This document shows positions 1 to 7,887 of a DNA stretch of 64,000 bases, piece by piece. The notes under the pieces were generated by a model that ran no database searches, was not told where the DNA came from, and saw only the letters and a program-made list of their open reading frames with translations. Both the position numbers and the translations under genes were made by a program. How positions within the stretch are numbered: the stretch's first letter is position 1; each line of letters begins with the position of its first letter. This DNA is from Kribbella italica (lineage in GTDB: Bacteria; Actinomycetota; Actinomycetes; Propionibacteriales; Kribbellaceae): NCBI RefSeq assembly GCF_014205135.1, contig NZ_JACHMY010000001.1, positions 6,200,001-6,264,000 of the forward strand, given 5' to 3'.

Positions 1-639
1 TCCAGCGAGCGCGCGAGGTACGGCAGCGGGCTTTCGTGAGCGCGACGGCGAGGCTGTTCAGGACGAGACCGGTGGTCTTCCAAGGCGAGGATGGTCTTGC
101 TCAGCGGGTCGGCGCGGTCGTCGCCTGACTCGTCGAATGGCCGCGGCACCCCGCGGCCTGGGCAGCGGGCAGCCACGCCCGAGGACTACTTGCCGGTGTC
201 GGCTGGCCGCCTTGGACGGCGACGCACGGCGGGTCGGTGGGCGGCGGGTCGGTGGGCGACGGGTCGGTGGGCGACGGGTCGGTGGGCGACGGGTCGGTGG
301 GCGACGGGTCGGTGGGCGCCGGGTCGGTGGGCGCCGGGTCGGTGGGCGCCGGGTCGGTGGGCGCCGGGTCGGTGGGCGCCGGGTCGGTGGGCGGCGGGCG
401 GCGGGCGGCGGGCGGCGGGCGGCGGGCGGCGGGCGGCCAGTATCGCGTGGACTGCAGGGTTTGTCGGCCGGAGTGGTCCGCTGCGGGCCGGATGGCTCGA
501 TGGTCAGTTGGATCTGGTTGGCCGGGTGGTTGGCTGGCTCAGTTGGTCGGGGTGCTTGCCGACGGACTGGTCGGTGGTCGGCGGGGTGCAGGTCGACGAC
601 CCCCGCCGTGGTCGTGCCGGCGGTGGTCGTCGGGTTCGT
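1..639. other. gene-poor left end
   Basis: No gene is supported here. The first ~150 bases read slightly coding-like on the minus strand, so the end of a leftward gene may lie outside the window, but no start or domain can be seen. The rest is the tandem repeat array at 231-437 and simple GC-rich sequence. The long open frames across this stretch translate the repeats (GRWAT, VGGRR, GDGSV units) and are artefacts. Confidence 0.6.
231..437. repeat. 15-bp minisatellite plus 7-bp GGCGGGC run
   Basis: Eleven head-to-tail copies of a 15-bp unit (GGGTCGGTGGGCGAC, last bases varying GAC/GCC/GGC) run from 231 to 395, followed by a run of GGCGGGC-type 7-mers to about 437. Each unit holds two GGG runs with loops of 4-5 bases, so the plus strand fits a G-quadruplex pattern. 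There are no spacers, so it is not CRISPR. Confidence 0.95.
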
Positions 640-1035
640 TCAGAAGGAGGCTAGTTCCTCGGGGGTGAAGGCTCTGAGGACGCAGAACTCGTTGCCTTCG
701 GGGTCGGTCATGACTACCCAGGAGGCGGTGGCGTCCTGGCCGATGTCTACCTGCTTGCCGCCGAGGGACTCGATGCGGGCTACTTCGGCGGACTGGTCCT
801 CGGGGCGGAGGTCCATGTGGACGCGGTTCTTCAGGGCCTTCGGCTCGTCGGCGGCGACGCGGAGGAAGAGGATGTCGGGGACGATGCCGTCCTCGGGGCT
901 GCCGGCCGGGGGCTCGAGGACGTACTCCTTCTCGTGTTCGAAGGTGATGCGCCAGCCGAGGACCTCGGCCCAGAAACGTGCCTGCGCGGCGGGGTCGATC
1001 GCGTCGTAGTTCACACACTGCACCCGGATTGCCAT
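640..1035 (-). CDS. VOC family protein (glyoxalase/bleomycin-resistance fold)
   Basis: A 131-residue single-unit VOC protein of the short actinobacterial type. The beta-alpha-beta-beta-beta halves are visible: an N-terminal strand with D13-P14, A17-F21 and LGW as the first helix, then a second half with HMDLRPEDQ and the closing DPEGNEFCVL, the usual metal or ligand site of the superfamily. The ATG start is preceded by a purine-rich GAAGG-type site. Likely cytoplasmic and dimeric. Substrate unknown; many relatives are annotated only as glyoxalase-like. It is monocistronic, between two repeat tracts. Confidence 0.85.
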   Translation of the reverse strand: MAIRVQCVNYDAIDPAAQARFWAEVLGWRITFEHEKEYVLEPPAGSPEDGIVPDILFLRVAADEPKALKNRVHMDLRPEDQSAEVARIESLGGKQVDIGQDATASWVVMTDPEGNEFCVLRAFTPEELASF

Positions 1036-1120
1036 GCAGGAACCTTCTCATTCAGCCGGCCCGCACTCTGCTGAGGGGAGGCCAAGCAACTGCAGCGTTC
1101 GTTGGCGGCGGGGAGCGGGT

Positions 1121-1233
1121 CGCGGAGCGAGGTGACCGGCCGCGGAGCGAGGTGACCGGTCGGGGGCGAGGTTGTCGGCGGGGGCGAGGTTGTCGGCGGG
1201 GGCGAGGTGACCGGTCGGGGGCGACCGGTCCCG
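1121..1233. repeat. degenerate 18-20 bp tandem repeat
   Basis: Six imperfect units of the theme CGSGGGCGAGGTKRYCGGT follow one another just upstream of the next gene: two 20-bp copies (1121, 1141), two 18-bp copies (1161, 1179) and two more (1197, 1216). Any promoter of the downstream gene must lie in or beside this array. Confidence 0.8.
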
Positions 1234-1303
1234 GACGGAGGGTGAGATGGCTGGTGGGTCACAGAGGGGTGTGGGGAAGAGAGCGGCGTGTTTGGATCGG
1301 AAG

Positions 1304-2188
1304 ATGACGGAGAGTCGGGCGCGGCGGTTGTGGCGGGTGTTGGAGCCGGTTCATGCGGTGACGTATTTTGCGCCGGAGACTCGGCGGGCTACGGATGGGC
1401 TGGGGTTGCGGGGTGGGTGGATGAGTTACTTCGCCTGCCGGGCGGCTCCGTTGGGGGCGGTGGGGCCGGAGGTGGTGGCGGCTGCGTTCTACAACTTTCA
1501 TCCGGGGATGGTGGCGCGGGCGATTCCGGATGCTTGGGGGTATGCGTCGCCGGAGCAGTTGGTCGGCGTACGGCTGGAGGCTGTGGACCAGGCCGTACGG
1601 CGGTTGCTGCCTGATGCAGTGAGCAGTACGACGGTGCGGCGGGCGGCTGAGTTGGCTCGGGAGGCGGCGGAGGTGGCGCCGACTGCTGGGCGGCTGTTGG
1701 CGGCGGCTAATGCTGCGCTGGATTGGGCGGACGAGCCGCATCTCGTGCTGTGGCAGGCGACGACGATTCTGCGGGAGTCGCGAGGGGACGGGCATGTCGC
1801 GGCGTTGATCGCGGCGGGGATCAGTCCGTGTCAGGCGAATCTGACGTTGACGGCGTCGGGTGGGCCGTCGAAGGAGGTGTACCGGCAGAGCCGGCGGTGG
1901 AGTGACGACGAGTGGGCCGAGGCGGAGCGGGATCTGCGGGAGCGCGGGCTGCTGGGTGATGACGGCGTGCTGACCGAACGCGGGTACGCCGTACGGCGTG
2001 AGGTCGAGGAGACCACCGACCGCCTGGCCGAGCAGGGGTGGCGGGCGTTGGGGGACGAGAAGGCGGATGAGCTCGAGCGGGTGGTTCGGCCGATGAGCAC
2101 GATGGTGATGTCGTCGGGGCTGATCCCGCCGGACAACCCGATGGCGCTGCGGTGGCCGGAGGCCGAGCTCGACCGGCCGGCCGGCTGA
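1304..2188 (+). CDS. SCO6745 family (SalK-like) protein
   Basis: A 294-residue protein matching the actinobacterial SCO6745/SalK family: start MTESRARRLW, then LEPVHAVTYFAPE, the GGWMSYFACRAAPLGAV segment and YNFHP motif, and a C-terminal winged-helix-like part (LTERGYAVRREVEETTDRLAEQGW). These are typical of the family, whose biochemical role is unknown; a DNA-binding-like C-terminal domain is inferred. I chose ATG at 1304 rather than the longer ATG at 1247, because the extra residues are low-complexity and extend into the upstream repeat tract, and family members begin at this point. Confidence 0.8.
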   Translation: MTESRARRLWRVLEPVHAVTYFAPETRRATDGLGLRGGWMSYFACRAAPLGAVGPEVVAAAFYNFHPGMVARAIPDAWGYASPEQLVGVRLEAVDQAVRRLLPDAVSSTTVRRAAELAREAAEVAPTAGRLLAAANAALDWADEPHLVLWQATTILRESRGDGHVAALIAAGISPCQANLTLTASGGPSKEVYRQSRRWSDDEWAEAERDLRERGLLGDDGVLTERGYAVRREVEETTDRLAEQGWRALGDEKADELERVVRPMSTMVMSSGLIPPDNPMALRWPEAELDRPAG

Positions 2189-2257
2189 GCGCCGCCGATT
2201 GTCAACACGTCCAACCGGCGGCACGCCGCACTGACGAACCGAGGCCGCGCCCGAAGG

Positions 2258-2452
2258 TCAGCGCTTCGGCTGGCCTCGGAAGGTGACGTACAGCAGCGAG
2301 ACCCCGAGCGCGGCGACGACCGGGCCGGCGATCGCCCAGAAGCTGCTGCCGGTCATCGAGCTGCCCTTGAGGTAGCCGAGACCCTGGAGGGTCCAGACCA
2401 CGCCGGCGACGGTCAGCAGAATGCCGAAGGCGCTCGCGACGATCTTCTTCAC
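2258..2452 (-). CDS. small two-helix membrane protein
   Basis: A 64-residue protein beginning MKKIVASAFGILLT, with two hydrophobic helices (about residues 5-22 and 37-57) joined by a short GYLKGSSMTGSS loop and ending in a basic RGQPKR tail. No family with a known function is recognised; similar small proteins are common in actinomycetes. It lies just downstream of the TetR gene on the same strand (62 bases), so it may be cotranscribed. Confidence 0.7.
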   Translation of the reverse strand: MKKIVASAFGILLTVAGVVWTLQGLGYLKGSSMTGSSFWAIAGPVVAALGVSLLYVTFRGQPKR

Positions 2453-2514
2453 AGCAGGACGACCTTTCGACCAGAGGAACGCGGGGGGCAGAAGCGAGCC
2501 GGGGTAGGGCGAGC

Positions 2515-3315
2515 CTAGCGGGCGAGCTTCGCGGCCATCAGCTGGATGGACGCTGACAGGTCCTCGCCGCGCGGCGCCCGCTCAGGGTCGAACATCGTCA
2601 GCGCGACCACCCCGAGCAGCAGCGCCTGCAGGAACGAGCCGGTCTGCTGCACGGTCGCCTCGTCGGAATCGGCGTCGGTGGCACCGAACAGCGTGGCCAG
2701 ACCCTCTCGCGCCTCGACCTGCATCGCGGAGACCGCCTGCAGCAGGTCGGGCAGCTGTGAGCCCTGGCTGAGGATCTCGAACTGCGTTGTCCACAGGGCC
2801 CGGCTCTCCGGGTTGGACAAGCTGTCACCGACCAGCGCCCAGATGGCGGTAAATCGCTCCTCCGCCGCACCAGCGGGCTGGGCGGTCTGGCTGCCGTAGG
2901 CGGCGGGCTGGGCGGTCTGGCCGCCGTCCGCGGCGAGCTGGGCGGTCTGGCCGCCGTCCGCGGCGAGCTGGGCGGGCTGGCCGCCGTCCGCGGCGAGCTG
3001 GGCGGGCTGGCCGCCCGAGGCAGCAGGCTGGCCGGTCTGGCTGCCGGAGGCGGCGGGCGTGAGCTGCGGGTCGGCGGGCCGCTGGCGATCCGCGTTCGGA
3101 CCGGCGCTCATCGTGCGGCTCAGCTCGTCGCCCCACTCGCCGAGCGCCTGGCGCATCGCCTCGTTCAGCAGCGCGTCCTTCGAGCCGAAGTGGTAGCCGA
3201 TCGCGGCCAGGCTGACCCCGGCCGCGGTGGCGATGTCGCGCGCGGTCGTCCGGGTGTAGCCCTTCTCCCGCAGGCAGGTCTTGGCGCCGTCGATCAAAGC
3301 CTCGCGATTGCCCAT
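2515..3315 (-). CDS. TetR/AcrR family regulator with internal repeat insert
   Basis: A 266-residue regulator. Residues 1-50 form the TetR DNA-binding domain (GYTRTTARDIATAAGVSLAAIGYHF style helix-turn-helix, then SKDALLNEAM). The ligand domain is interrupted at about residues 86-145 by six 10-residue repeats (PAQLAADGGQ type) encoded by the 30-bp array 2881-3060; normal TetR proteins are ~190-210 residues, so the insert explains the excess length. The domain resumes with FTAIWALVGDSL and ends normally. It is divergent from the FAD monooxygenase at 3388, the probable target. Confidence 0.85.
   Translation of the reverse strand: MGNREALIDGAKTCLREKGYTRTTARDIATAAGVSLAAIGYHFGSKDALLNEAMRQALGEWGDELSRTMSAGPNADRQRPADPQLTPAASGSQTGQPAASGGQPAQLAADGGQPAQLAADGGQTAQLAADGGQTAQPAAYGSQTAQPAGAAEERFTAIWALVGDSLSNPESRALWTTQFEILSQGSQLPDLLQAVSAMQVEAREGLATLFGATDADSDEATVQQTGSFLQALLLGVVALTMFDPERAPRGEDLSASIQLMAAKLAR
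2881..3060. repeat. 30-bp in-frame tandem repeat inside tetR
   Basis: Six 30-bp units begin at 2881, 2911, 2941, 2971, 3001 and 3031; the middle three are nearly identical and the outer ones diverged. Because the unit is a multiple of three, copy-number change leaves the reading frame intact and only alters the length of the linker in the regulator's ligand domain. Confidence 0.95.
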
Positions 3316-3350
3316 GCGCAGATCCTAGCGAGAAAGCTCGCACGAACGTC

Positions 3351-3380
3351 TTGCACATCCGTCTAAGACTTACGTACAGT
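3351..3380 (+). promoter_or_regulatory. probable promoter with GTCTAAGAC operator
   Basis: A TTGCAC (3351-3356) and TACAGT (3375-3380) pair with an 18-base spacer lie just before the ATG at 3388, giving a near-leaderless transcript. The spacer contains the perfect palindrome GTCTAAGAC (3361-3369), a plausible site for the divergent TetR regulator. Prediction from sequence only. Confidence 0.45.
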
Positions 3381-3387
3381 CGATGGC

Positions 3388-4671
3388 ATGACCACCTTCC
3401 TGATCTCAGGGGCCAGCGTCGCCGGCCCGGCCCTCGCGTACTGGTTACAGCGGTTCAGCCACACCGCGACCGTGATCGAAAAGGCGCCCGCGCCCCGTCC
3501 GGGCGGCTACGCCGTGGACTTCCGCGGCGCGTCCCTCGACGTCCTCGACCGGATGGGCCTGCGGGCCGCGGTCGAGGCGCGTGCCACCCGGATGGGCGGC
3601 ATGGACTACGTGAACGAGTCCGGCAAAGTCGTCGCGCGGACGTCGGAGACCGCGTTCAGCGGCGAGCTCGAAGTGCTCCGGGGCGATCTGGTCGAGATCC
3701 TGTACGACGCCACCCGCGACGGCGTCGAGTACGTGTTCAGCGACTCGATCACCCGCCTGAGCGAGGACGCGGACGGCGTACTGGTCGAGTTCGAGCGCGG
3801 CGCGCCGCGCCGGTTCGACCTCGTCATCGGCGCCGACGGACTGCACTCCACCGTACGGCGCCTGGCGTTCGGGCCCGAGCAGGACTTCCGGCACGACCTC
3901 GGGTACGCCGTCTCGGTCGCGACCGTGCCGAACCATCTCGACCTCGACCACACCGGCCGCCTGCTCAGCCTGCCCGGCAAGACGGTCGGTGCGTACTCCG
4001 CGCGCGGGAACACCGAGGCGAAGGCACTCTTCTACTTCGCCACTGACACCAGCAAAGCGAGCAAGAGCCCGGCGGTCGATCGGCGCGACACTGCCGCCCA
4101 GCGGCAGTTGGTCGAGGACACGTTTACGGGCATCGGCTGGGAGGTCCCGCGTCTGCTCAGCGAGCTGCGGGTCGCCGACGACTTCTATTTCGACTCGATC
4201 AGCCAGATCAAGCTCGACAGCTACTCCCGCGGCCGGATCGCGCTGGTCGGCGACGCCGGCTACTGCGCCTCACCGCTGTCCGGGATGGGCACCAGCCTCG
4301 GCATCGTCGGCGCGTACGTGCTCGCGGGCGAACTGCAGGCAGCCCTCACCGACGCGAAGGATCGGCGCGCCGACGATGTAGCGCACAGACCCGGCAGCAC
4401 TCCAGCGGCGGCCCACCTCAGGGCGTTCGCGGCGTACGACGCGGTGATGCGACCGTTCGTCGCGGCCTGCCAGAAGCAGGCGGTCGACGGCGCACGCTGG
4501 TTCATCCCCGGCAGCCGGGCATTCCTTGCCCTGCGCAACCTCACGTTCCGGCTGATGCCGTACCTGCCGTGGCGCAAGCTGATCGACGAACTCCCCTTGA
4601 AGGTCGGCAACGCGGTCGAGCTCAAGCAGTACGAAGCCCGTCGGCCGCTGCCTGCAGTACCGCCTCGGTGA
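3388..4671 (+). CDS. FAD-dependent monooxygenase (TetX/PHBH type)
   Basis: A 427-residue flavin hydroxylase. The N-terminal ISGASVAGPALAYWL is the dinucleotide-binding GxGxxG variant, VIGADGLHSTVRR (about residue 148-160) is the DG motif, and RGRIALVGDAGYC (about 283-295) is the GD motif contacting FAD ribityl. Such enzymes hydroxylate aromatic or polyketide substrates, and the TetX subgroup inactivates tetracyclines; the substrate here cannot be told. It is divergent from a TetR regulator, a usual arrangement for inducible TetX-like genes. Its last 50 bases overlap the 3' end of lysG tail to tail. Confidence 0.85.
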   Translation: MTTFLISGASVAGPALAYWLQRFSHTATVIEKAPAPRPGGYAVDFRGASLDVLDRMGLRAAVEARATRMGGMDYVNESGKVVARTSETAFSGELEVLRGDLVEILYDATRDGVEYVFSDSITRLSEDADGVLVEFERGAPRRFDLVIGADGLHSTVRRLAFGPEQDFRHDLGYAVSVATVPNHLDLDHTGRLLSLPGKTVGAYSARGNTEAKALFYFATDTSKASKSPAVDRRDTAAQRQLVEDTFTGIGWEVPRLLSELRVADDFYFDSISQIKLDSYSRGRIALVGDAGYCASPLSGMGTSLGIVGAYVLAGELQAALTDAKDRRADDVAHRPGSTPAAAHLRAFAAYDAVMRPFVAACQKQAVDGARWFIPGSRAFLALRNLTFRLMPYLPWRKLIDELPLKVGNAVELKQYEARRPLPAVPPR

Positions 4672-5509
4672 GCGCGTCCAGGACCGGCGAGTCGAGCTTC
4701 CAGTACTGCCAGTACAGCGGCACGTCGACATACTTGCCCTTGGCAACTTCTACCAGCGTGTCGGCATCGAGGTCGGCCTCGACCACCTCTTCCTCGATCA
4801 TCCCCCAGCCCAGCCCGAGCCGGATCGCGCGGACGAACGGGCCGGGCGCGGGGATCGAGTGCACCGGCGGGTCGAGCCGGCGCCGGGTCACCTTGCGCAT
4901 CAGCCGGTGCTGCAACATGTCCTTGGTGTTGAACACCAGCAGCGGCGCGTCGCCGAGCGCCTCGGCCAGTGGGCGGCCGGTGAGCCAGCGTTCGGCGTAC
5001 GACGGTGTGGCGATCGACAGGTACCGCATCCGGCCGAGCGGCATCACCCGGCAGCCCTGCACCGGGCGCGGGTCGGCGGTCACGGCCGCGAGCACCGAGC
5101 CGGCGCGGAGCAGCTCGGCCGAGTGGTCCTGGTCCTCCTGGCGCAGGTCGAACGCCGTCACCAGATCCTGCGGTACGGCGAGCAGCGCGGGCAGGAACCA
5201 GCCGTTCAGCGAGTCCGCGTTGACCGCGATCGGTAGGCGCAGCCCTTCGACCGCGCCCTTCACCGCCGCGATCGCCTCGACCTCGAGCAGCGAGACCTGC
5301 CGGGCGAGTCGGAGCAGCGCGTCGCCGGCGGCCGTCGTACGGGCTGGTTTGCCGCGCTGGATCAGGACCTGCCCGACGCGGCTCTCCAGCGCCTTGATCC
5401 GCTGGCTGACCGCCGACGGCGTGATCCGCAACCGCCGGGCCGCCAGGTCGAAGCTGCCTTCGTCGATCACCGCCGCGAAGGTGTCGAGCTGGGACGAGTC
5501 GAGTTGCAT
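4622..5509 (-). CDS. lysG: LysR family regulator, LysG/ArgP type
   Basis: A 295-residue LysR protein. The N-terminal helix-turn-helix (LDTFAAVIDEGSFDLAARRL, then ITPSAVSQRIKALE) and the LysG/ArgP-type effector domain are clear. It is divergent from a LysE exporter, the arrangement known from Corynebacterium glutamicum, where LysG activates lysE in response to lysine, arginine or histidine. Starts at ATG 5509. The terminal overlap with the monooxygenase (4622-4671) is unusual but the reading frame and C-terminus look normal for the family. Confidence 0.9.
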   Translation of the reverse strand: MQLDSSQLDTFAAVIDEGSFDLAARRLRITPSAVSQRIKALESRVGQVLIQRGKPARTTAAGDALLRLARQVSLLEVEAIAAVKGAVEGLRLPIAVNADSLNGWFLPALLAVPQDLVTAFDLRQEDQDHSAELLRAGSVLAAVTADPRPVQGCRVMPLGRMRYLSIATPSYAERWLTGRPLAEALGDAPLLVFNTKDMLQHRLMRKVTRRRLDPPVHSIPAPGPFVRAIRLGLGWGMIEEEVVEADLDADTLVEVAKGKYVDVPLYWQYWKLDSPVLDALTEAVLQAAADGLRTA

Positions 5510-5527
5510 GAAGTGATGCTAATGGCA

Positions 5528-5542
5528 CTGAAGAATCTTTAG
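5528..5542. promoter_or_regulatory. candidate LysG binding palindrome
   Basis: CTGAAGAATCTTTAG is an interrupted palindrome (CT.AAGA / TCTT.AG) in the 70-base lysG-lysE intergenic region, fitting the inverted-repeat sites used by LysR regulators to control a divergent target. Confidence 0.5.
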
Positions 5543-5579
5543 CTGGTCTACCGAGACTGAGCTCCCTACGGTCGAGAGC

Positions 5580-6176
5580 GTGAACCTCCTGGCCGGCTTC
5601 GCCACGACCTTGTCCATGATCGTCGCCATCGGCGCGCAGAACGCCTTCGTCCTGCGCCAGGGGCTGCGGCGCGAGTTCGTCCTGCCGGTCGTCCTGATCT
5701 GCGCGGTGTCCGACGCACTGCTGATCACCAGTGGCATTGCCGGTCTCGGCGCCCTGCTCACCGGCAACGCCACGGCGTTGACCATCACCAAGTACGCCGG
5801 TGCGCTCTTCCTCTTCGGGTACGCCGCGGTCGCGGCCCGCCGCGCGTTCCGGCCGAGCACGCTGACCGCGGCCGACCATGCCCCGGCCGCACTGCGCACC
5901 GTGCTGCTGACCTGCCTCGGATTCACCTATCTCAACCCGCACGTCTACCTCGACACCGTCGTCCTGCTCGGCTCCCTGGCCAACCAGCGCGGCACGGACG
6001 GCCGCTGGCTCTACGGCATCGGCGCCGTCACCGGCAGCTTCTTCTGGTTCTTCTCCCTCGGCTACTTCGCCCGCAAGCTCGGCCCGGTCTTCTCCCGCGC
6101 CCGCGCCTGGCAGTTCCTCGACGGCGCCATCGCCGTGGTGATGACCGCGCTCGGCACCTGGATGCTGCTCCCCTGA
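5580..6176 (+). CDS. lysE: LysE/ArgO family basic amino acid exporter
   Basis: A 198-residue membrane protein starting at GTG 5580. It shows the LysE signature near the N-terminus (TLSMIVAIGAQNAFVLRQG, residues 9-27) and the LTCLGFTYLNPHVYLDT segment (about 117-133) with five to six hydrophobic helices, matching the usual 190-235-residue LysE/ArgO length. It exports excess lysine or arginine across the plasma membrane. Divergent lysG is its probable activator. Confidence 0.92.
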   Translation: MNLLAGFATTLSMIVAIGAQNAFVLRQGLRREFVLPVVLICAVSDALLITSGIAGLGALLTGNATALTITKYAGALFLFGYAAVAARRAFRPSTLTAADHAPAALRTVLLTCLGFTYLNPHVYLDTVVLLGSLANQRGTDGRWLYGIGAVTGSFFWFFSLGYFARKLGPVFSRARAWQFLDGAIAVVMTALGTWMLLP

Positions 6177-6193
6177 GTCCCAACAATGGGCGG

Positions 6194-6928
6194 GTGGACG
6201 TGACTGTGTTGTGTGACGCCGTGGCGGTGTTCCCGGAGCCGATCGGCGATGCGCTGCCGGGGTGGTCGGCTGAGCAGCAGAGCTGGGCCGAGTCGGAGGC
6301 GCCGGGGAACGTCGCAGCCGATGGGGGCTGGCTGCTGCACTTCCACTCGTACCTGGTGACCACCGACCGGCACGCTGTGCTGGTGGATACCGGGGTCGGG
6401 CCGGCTGGCGGGGAGGCGGCTGAGTGGCTTGGTACGGCGGGGCGGTTGCCTCAGTTGCTGGAGTCCGCTGGGGTCGGGACCGATGAGATCGACACGGTGA
6501 TCCTGACGCATGTCCATCTGGACCATGCGGGGTGGAACGTGGACGGCGATCGGCCGCGGTTCGGCAAGGCGACGTACGTGGTGCAGCAGGCTGAGCTGGA
6601 CCACGCGCGGGGCAGTACGACGTACCGGAATCTCATTGAGCCGCTGGGGTCGCAGGTGCGGGCTGTGGACGGGCAGGTGTCTGTTGCTGGGCTGACCCTG
6701 CTGCCGACGCCAGGGCACACGCCGGGCCACCAGTCGGTGCTGACTGATCGGGCACTGATCGCTGGGGACGTGCTGGTGCACCCAGCTCAGGCCAAGTGGC
6801 CTGGGCTGGTCTACGTCTACGAGCGGGAGCCTGCTGTCGCTACGACGTCCCGCCGGGAGGTACTGCGGCTTGCGGCCGAGCTAGGCGTGCCGATAACCGC
6901 CGCACACGTCAGCTGCGATCAGCGGTAG
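6194..6928 (+). CDS. MBL fold metallo-hydrolase
   Basis: A 244-residue metallo-beta-lactamase fold protein. HVHLDHAGW (about residues 102-110) is the HxHxDH zinc motif; PTPGHTPGHQS carries the third His, IAGDV the bridging Asp, and AAHVS near the C-terminus the last His. The family includes lactonases (AttM/AiiA-like) and many other hydrolases; the substrate is not evident. Starts with GTG 17 bases after lysE, so readthrough is likely. The 3' end overlaps the SDR gene by 10 bases, tail to tail. Confidence 0.85.
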   Translation: MDVTVLCDAVAVFPEPIGDALPGWSAEQQSWAESEAPGNVAADGGWLLHFHSYLVTTDRHAVLVDTGVGPAGGEAAEWLGTAGRLPQLLESAGVGTDEIDTVILTHVHLDHAGWNVDGDRPRFGKATYVVQQAELDHARGSTTYRNLIEPLGSQVRAVDGQVSVAGLTLLPTPGHTPGHQSVLTDRALIAGDVLVHPAQAKWPGLVYVYEREPAVATTSRREVLRLAAELGVPITAAHVSCDQR

Positions 6929-7833
6929 CCGGTCGTGTCGGCGGGCTTGCCTGCGTCCTGCACCTCGACGATGTAGCGCCAGGCGTCCGGCTGGCTGCCG
7001 TCGACGTCGGTGAAGCCGTAGACCTGCGCGAGCTGACCGCTCGAGAGGGACTGCTGGTTCCACCGGGCGACCTCGGGGTCGGCCGCGAGCGCGGCGACCG
7101 CTCGGCCGACGTACAGAGGGCTCTCGGAGATGGCGAAGTGCGGGATCTTCTCGGTCGCGTCGCGCCAGTTCTCCTCGGTGACGCCGAAGCCGTCGAGCAT
7201 CGCCTCGGACCGGAGCCAGCCCGGCGTCAGCGACAGCGCGGTGCCGCCGTGCGGCTCGAGCTCGTGCGCCAGCGAGAAGGCCATCCGGTTCACCGCGGCC
7301 TTGGCCAGGTCGTAGAAGAACGAGACGCGGTAGTTGGTCGCGTTGTACTCGTCGGTGCCGTCCGTCATCTCGATCACCAAGCCGCCCGGCTGCTTGATCA
7401 GCAGCGGCAGCGCGAAGTGGCTGGTGATCGCGTGCGTCTCGACCGCGAGCCGGAAGGTCCGCAGCCCGACGTCGAGCGACGACTCCCAGACGGTCTTGTC
7501 CCACTCCATCGTGGTCAGGCCGAAGATGTCGTTGACCAGCACGTGCAGCGCGCCCTGCTCACGCTCGATCCGAGCGACCAGGTCGCGGACCTGGTCCTGC
7601 TCGAGGTGGTCGACCTGGACCGCGATCCCGCGGCCGCCGGCCCGGTCGACCTGCTCGGCGGTCTCCTCGATCGTCTCCGGCCGCTGCATCTCCGACTGCT
7701 GGGCGCGCGTGGTCCGGCCGGTCACGTAGACCGTCGCACCGGCTTCGCCCAGGGCGATCGCCGTCCCGCGGCCGGCCGCCCGGGTCCCGCCCGCGACCAG
7801 TGCCACCTTGCCGTCCAGAGGCTTGCTCGACAT
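6919..7833 (-). CDS. SDR family oxidoreductase
   Basis: A 304-residue short-chain dehydrogenase. The N-terminal VALVAGGTRAAGRGTAIALG is a variant TGxxxGxG cofactor motif, and YVTGRTT suggests NADPH preference. The usual active-site YxxxK is represented by FFYDLAKAAVNRMAF (Tyr and Lys kept). Start ATG 7833 was chosen because a GGAAGGTGGGCGG ribosome site sits just before it; a longer frame runs back through the divergent regulator. Probable target of the TetR gene at 7885, whose operator lies between them. Confidence 0.85.
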   Translation of the reverse strand: MSSKPLDGKVALVAGGTRAAGRGTAIALGEAGATVYVTGRTTRAQQSEMQRPETIEETAEQVDRAGGRGIAVQVDHLEQDQVRDLVARIEREQGALHVLVNDIFGLTTMEWDKTVWESSLDVGLRTFRLAVETHAITSHFALPLLIKQPGGLVIEMTDGTDEYNATNYRVSFFYDLAKAAVNRMAFSLAHELEPHGGTALSLTPGWLRSEAMLDGFGVTEENWRDATEKIPHFAISESPLYVGRAVAALAADPEVARWNQQSLSSGQLAQVYGFTDVDGSQPDAWRYIVEVQDAGKPADTTGYR

Positions 7834-7851
7834 CCGCCCACCTTCCTTAAC

Positions 7852-7887
7852 CATACGCTGTACGATTCCGCTACCATACGGCGTATG
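7852..7887. promoter_or_regulatory. TetR operator pair between SDR and tetR
   Basis: CATACGGCGTATG (7875-7887) is a perfect 6-bp inverted repeat around one base and contains the tetR ATG itself (7885-7887). A second, imperfect copy, CATACGCTGTACG, lies at 7852-7864 beside the SDR start. Binding would block translation start and both divergent promoters, which implies autoregulation. Confidence 0.7.

Noticed and set aside
1..150. Partial minus-strand gene at the left edge
   Set aside because: Slight coding bias but two frames compete, with no start or recognised domain within the window.
231..437. CRISPR array
   Set aside because: Repeats are directly adjacent without unique spacers and no cas gene is present.
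91..654. Open frames translating the minisatellite as GRWATGRWA-type repeats
   Set aside because: All three forward frames stay open over the 15-bp array, which is a sign of repeat structure and not of coding; no ribosome site or domain.
4260..5942. 560-residue minus-strand frame across the monooxygenase and lysG
   Set aside because: It covers two well-supported genes in other frames and is composed of Arg/Pro/Gly-rich shadow sequence.
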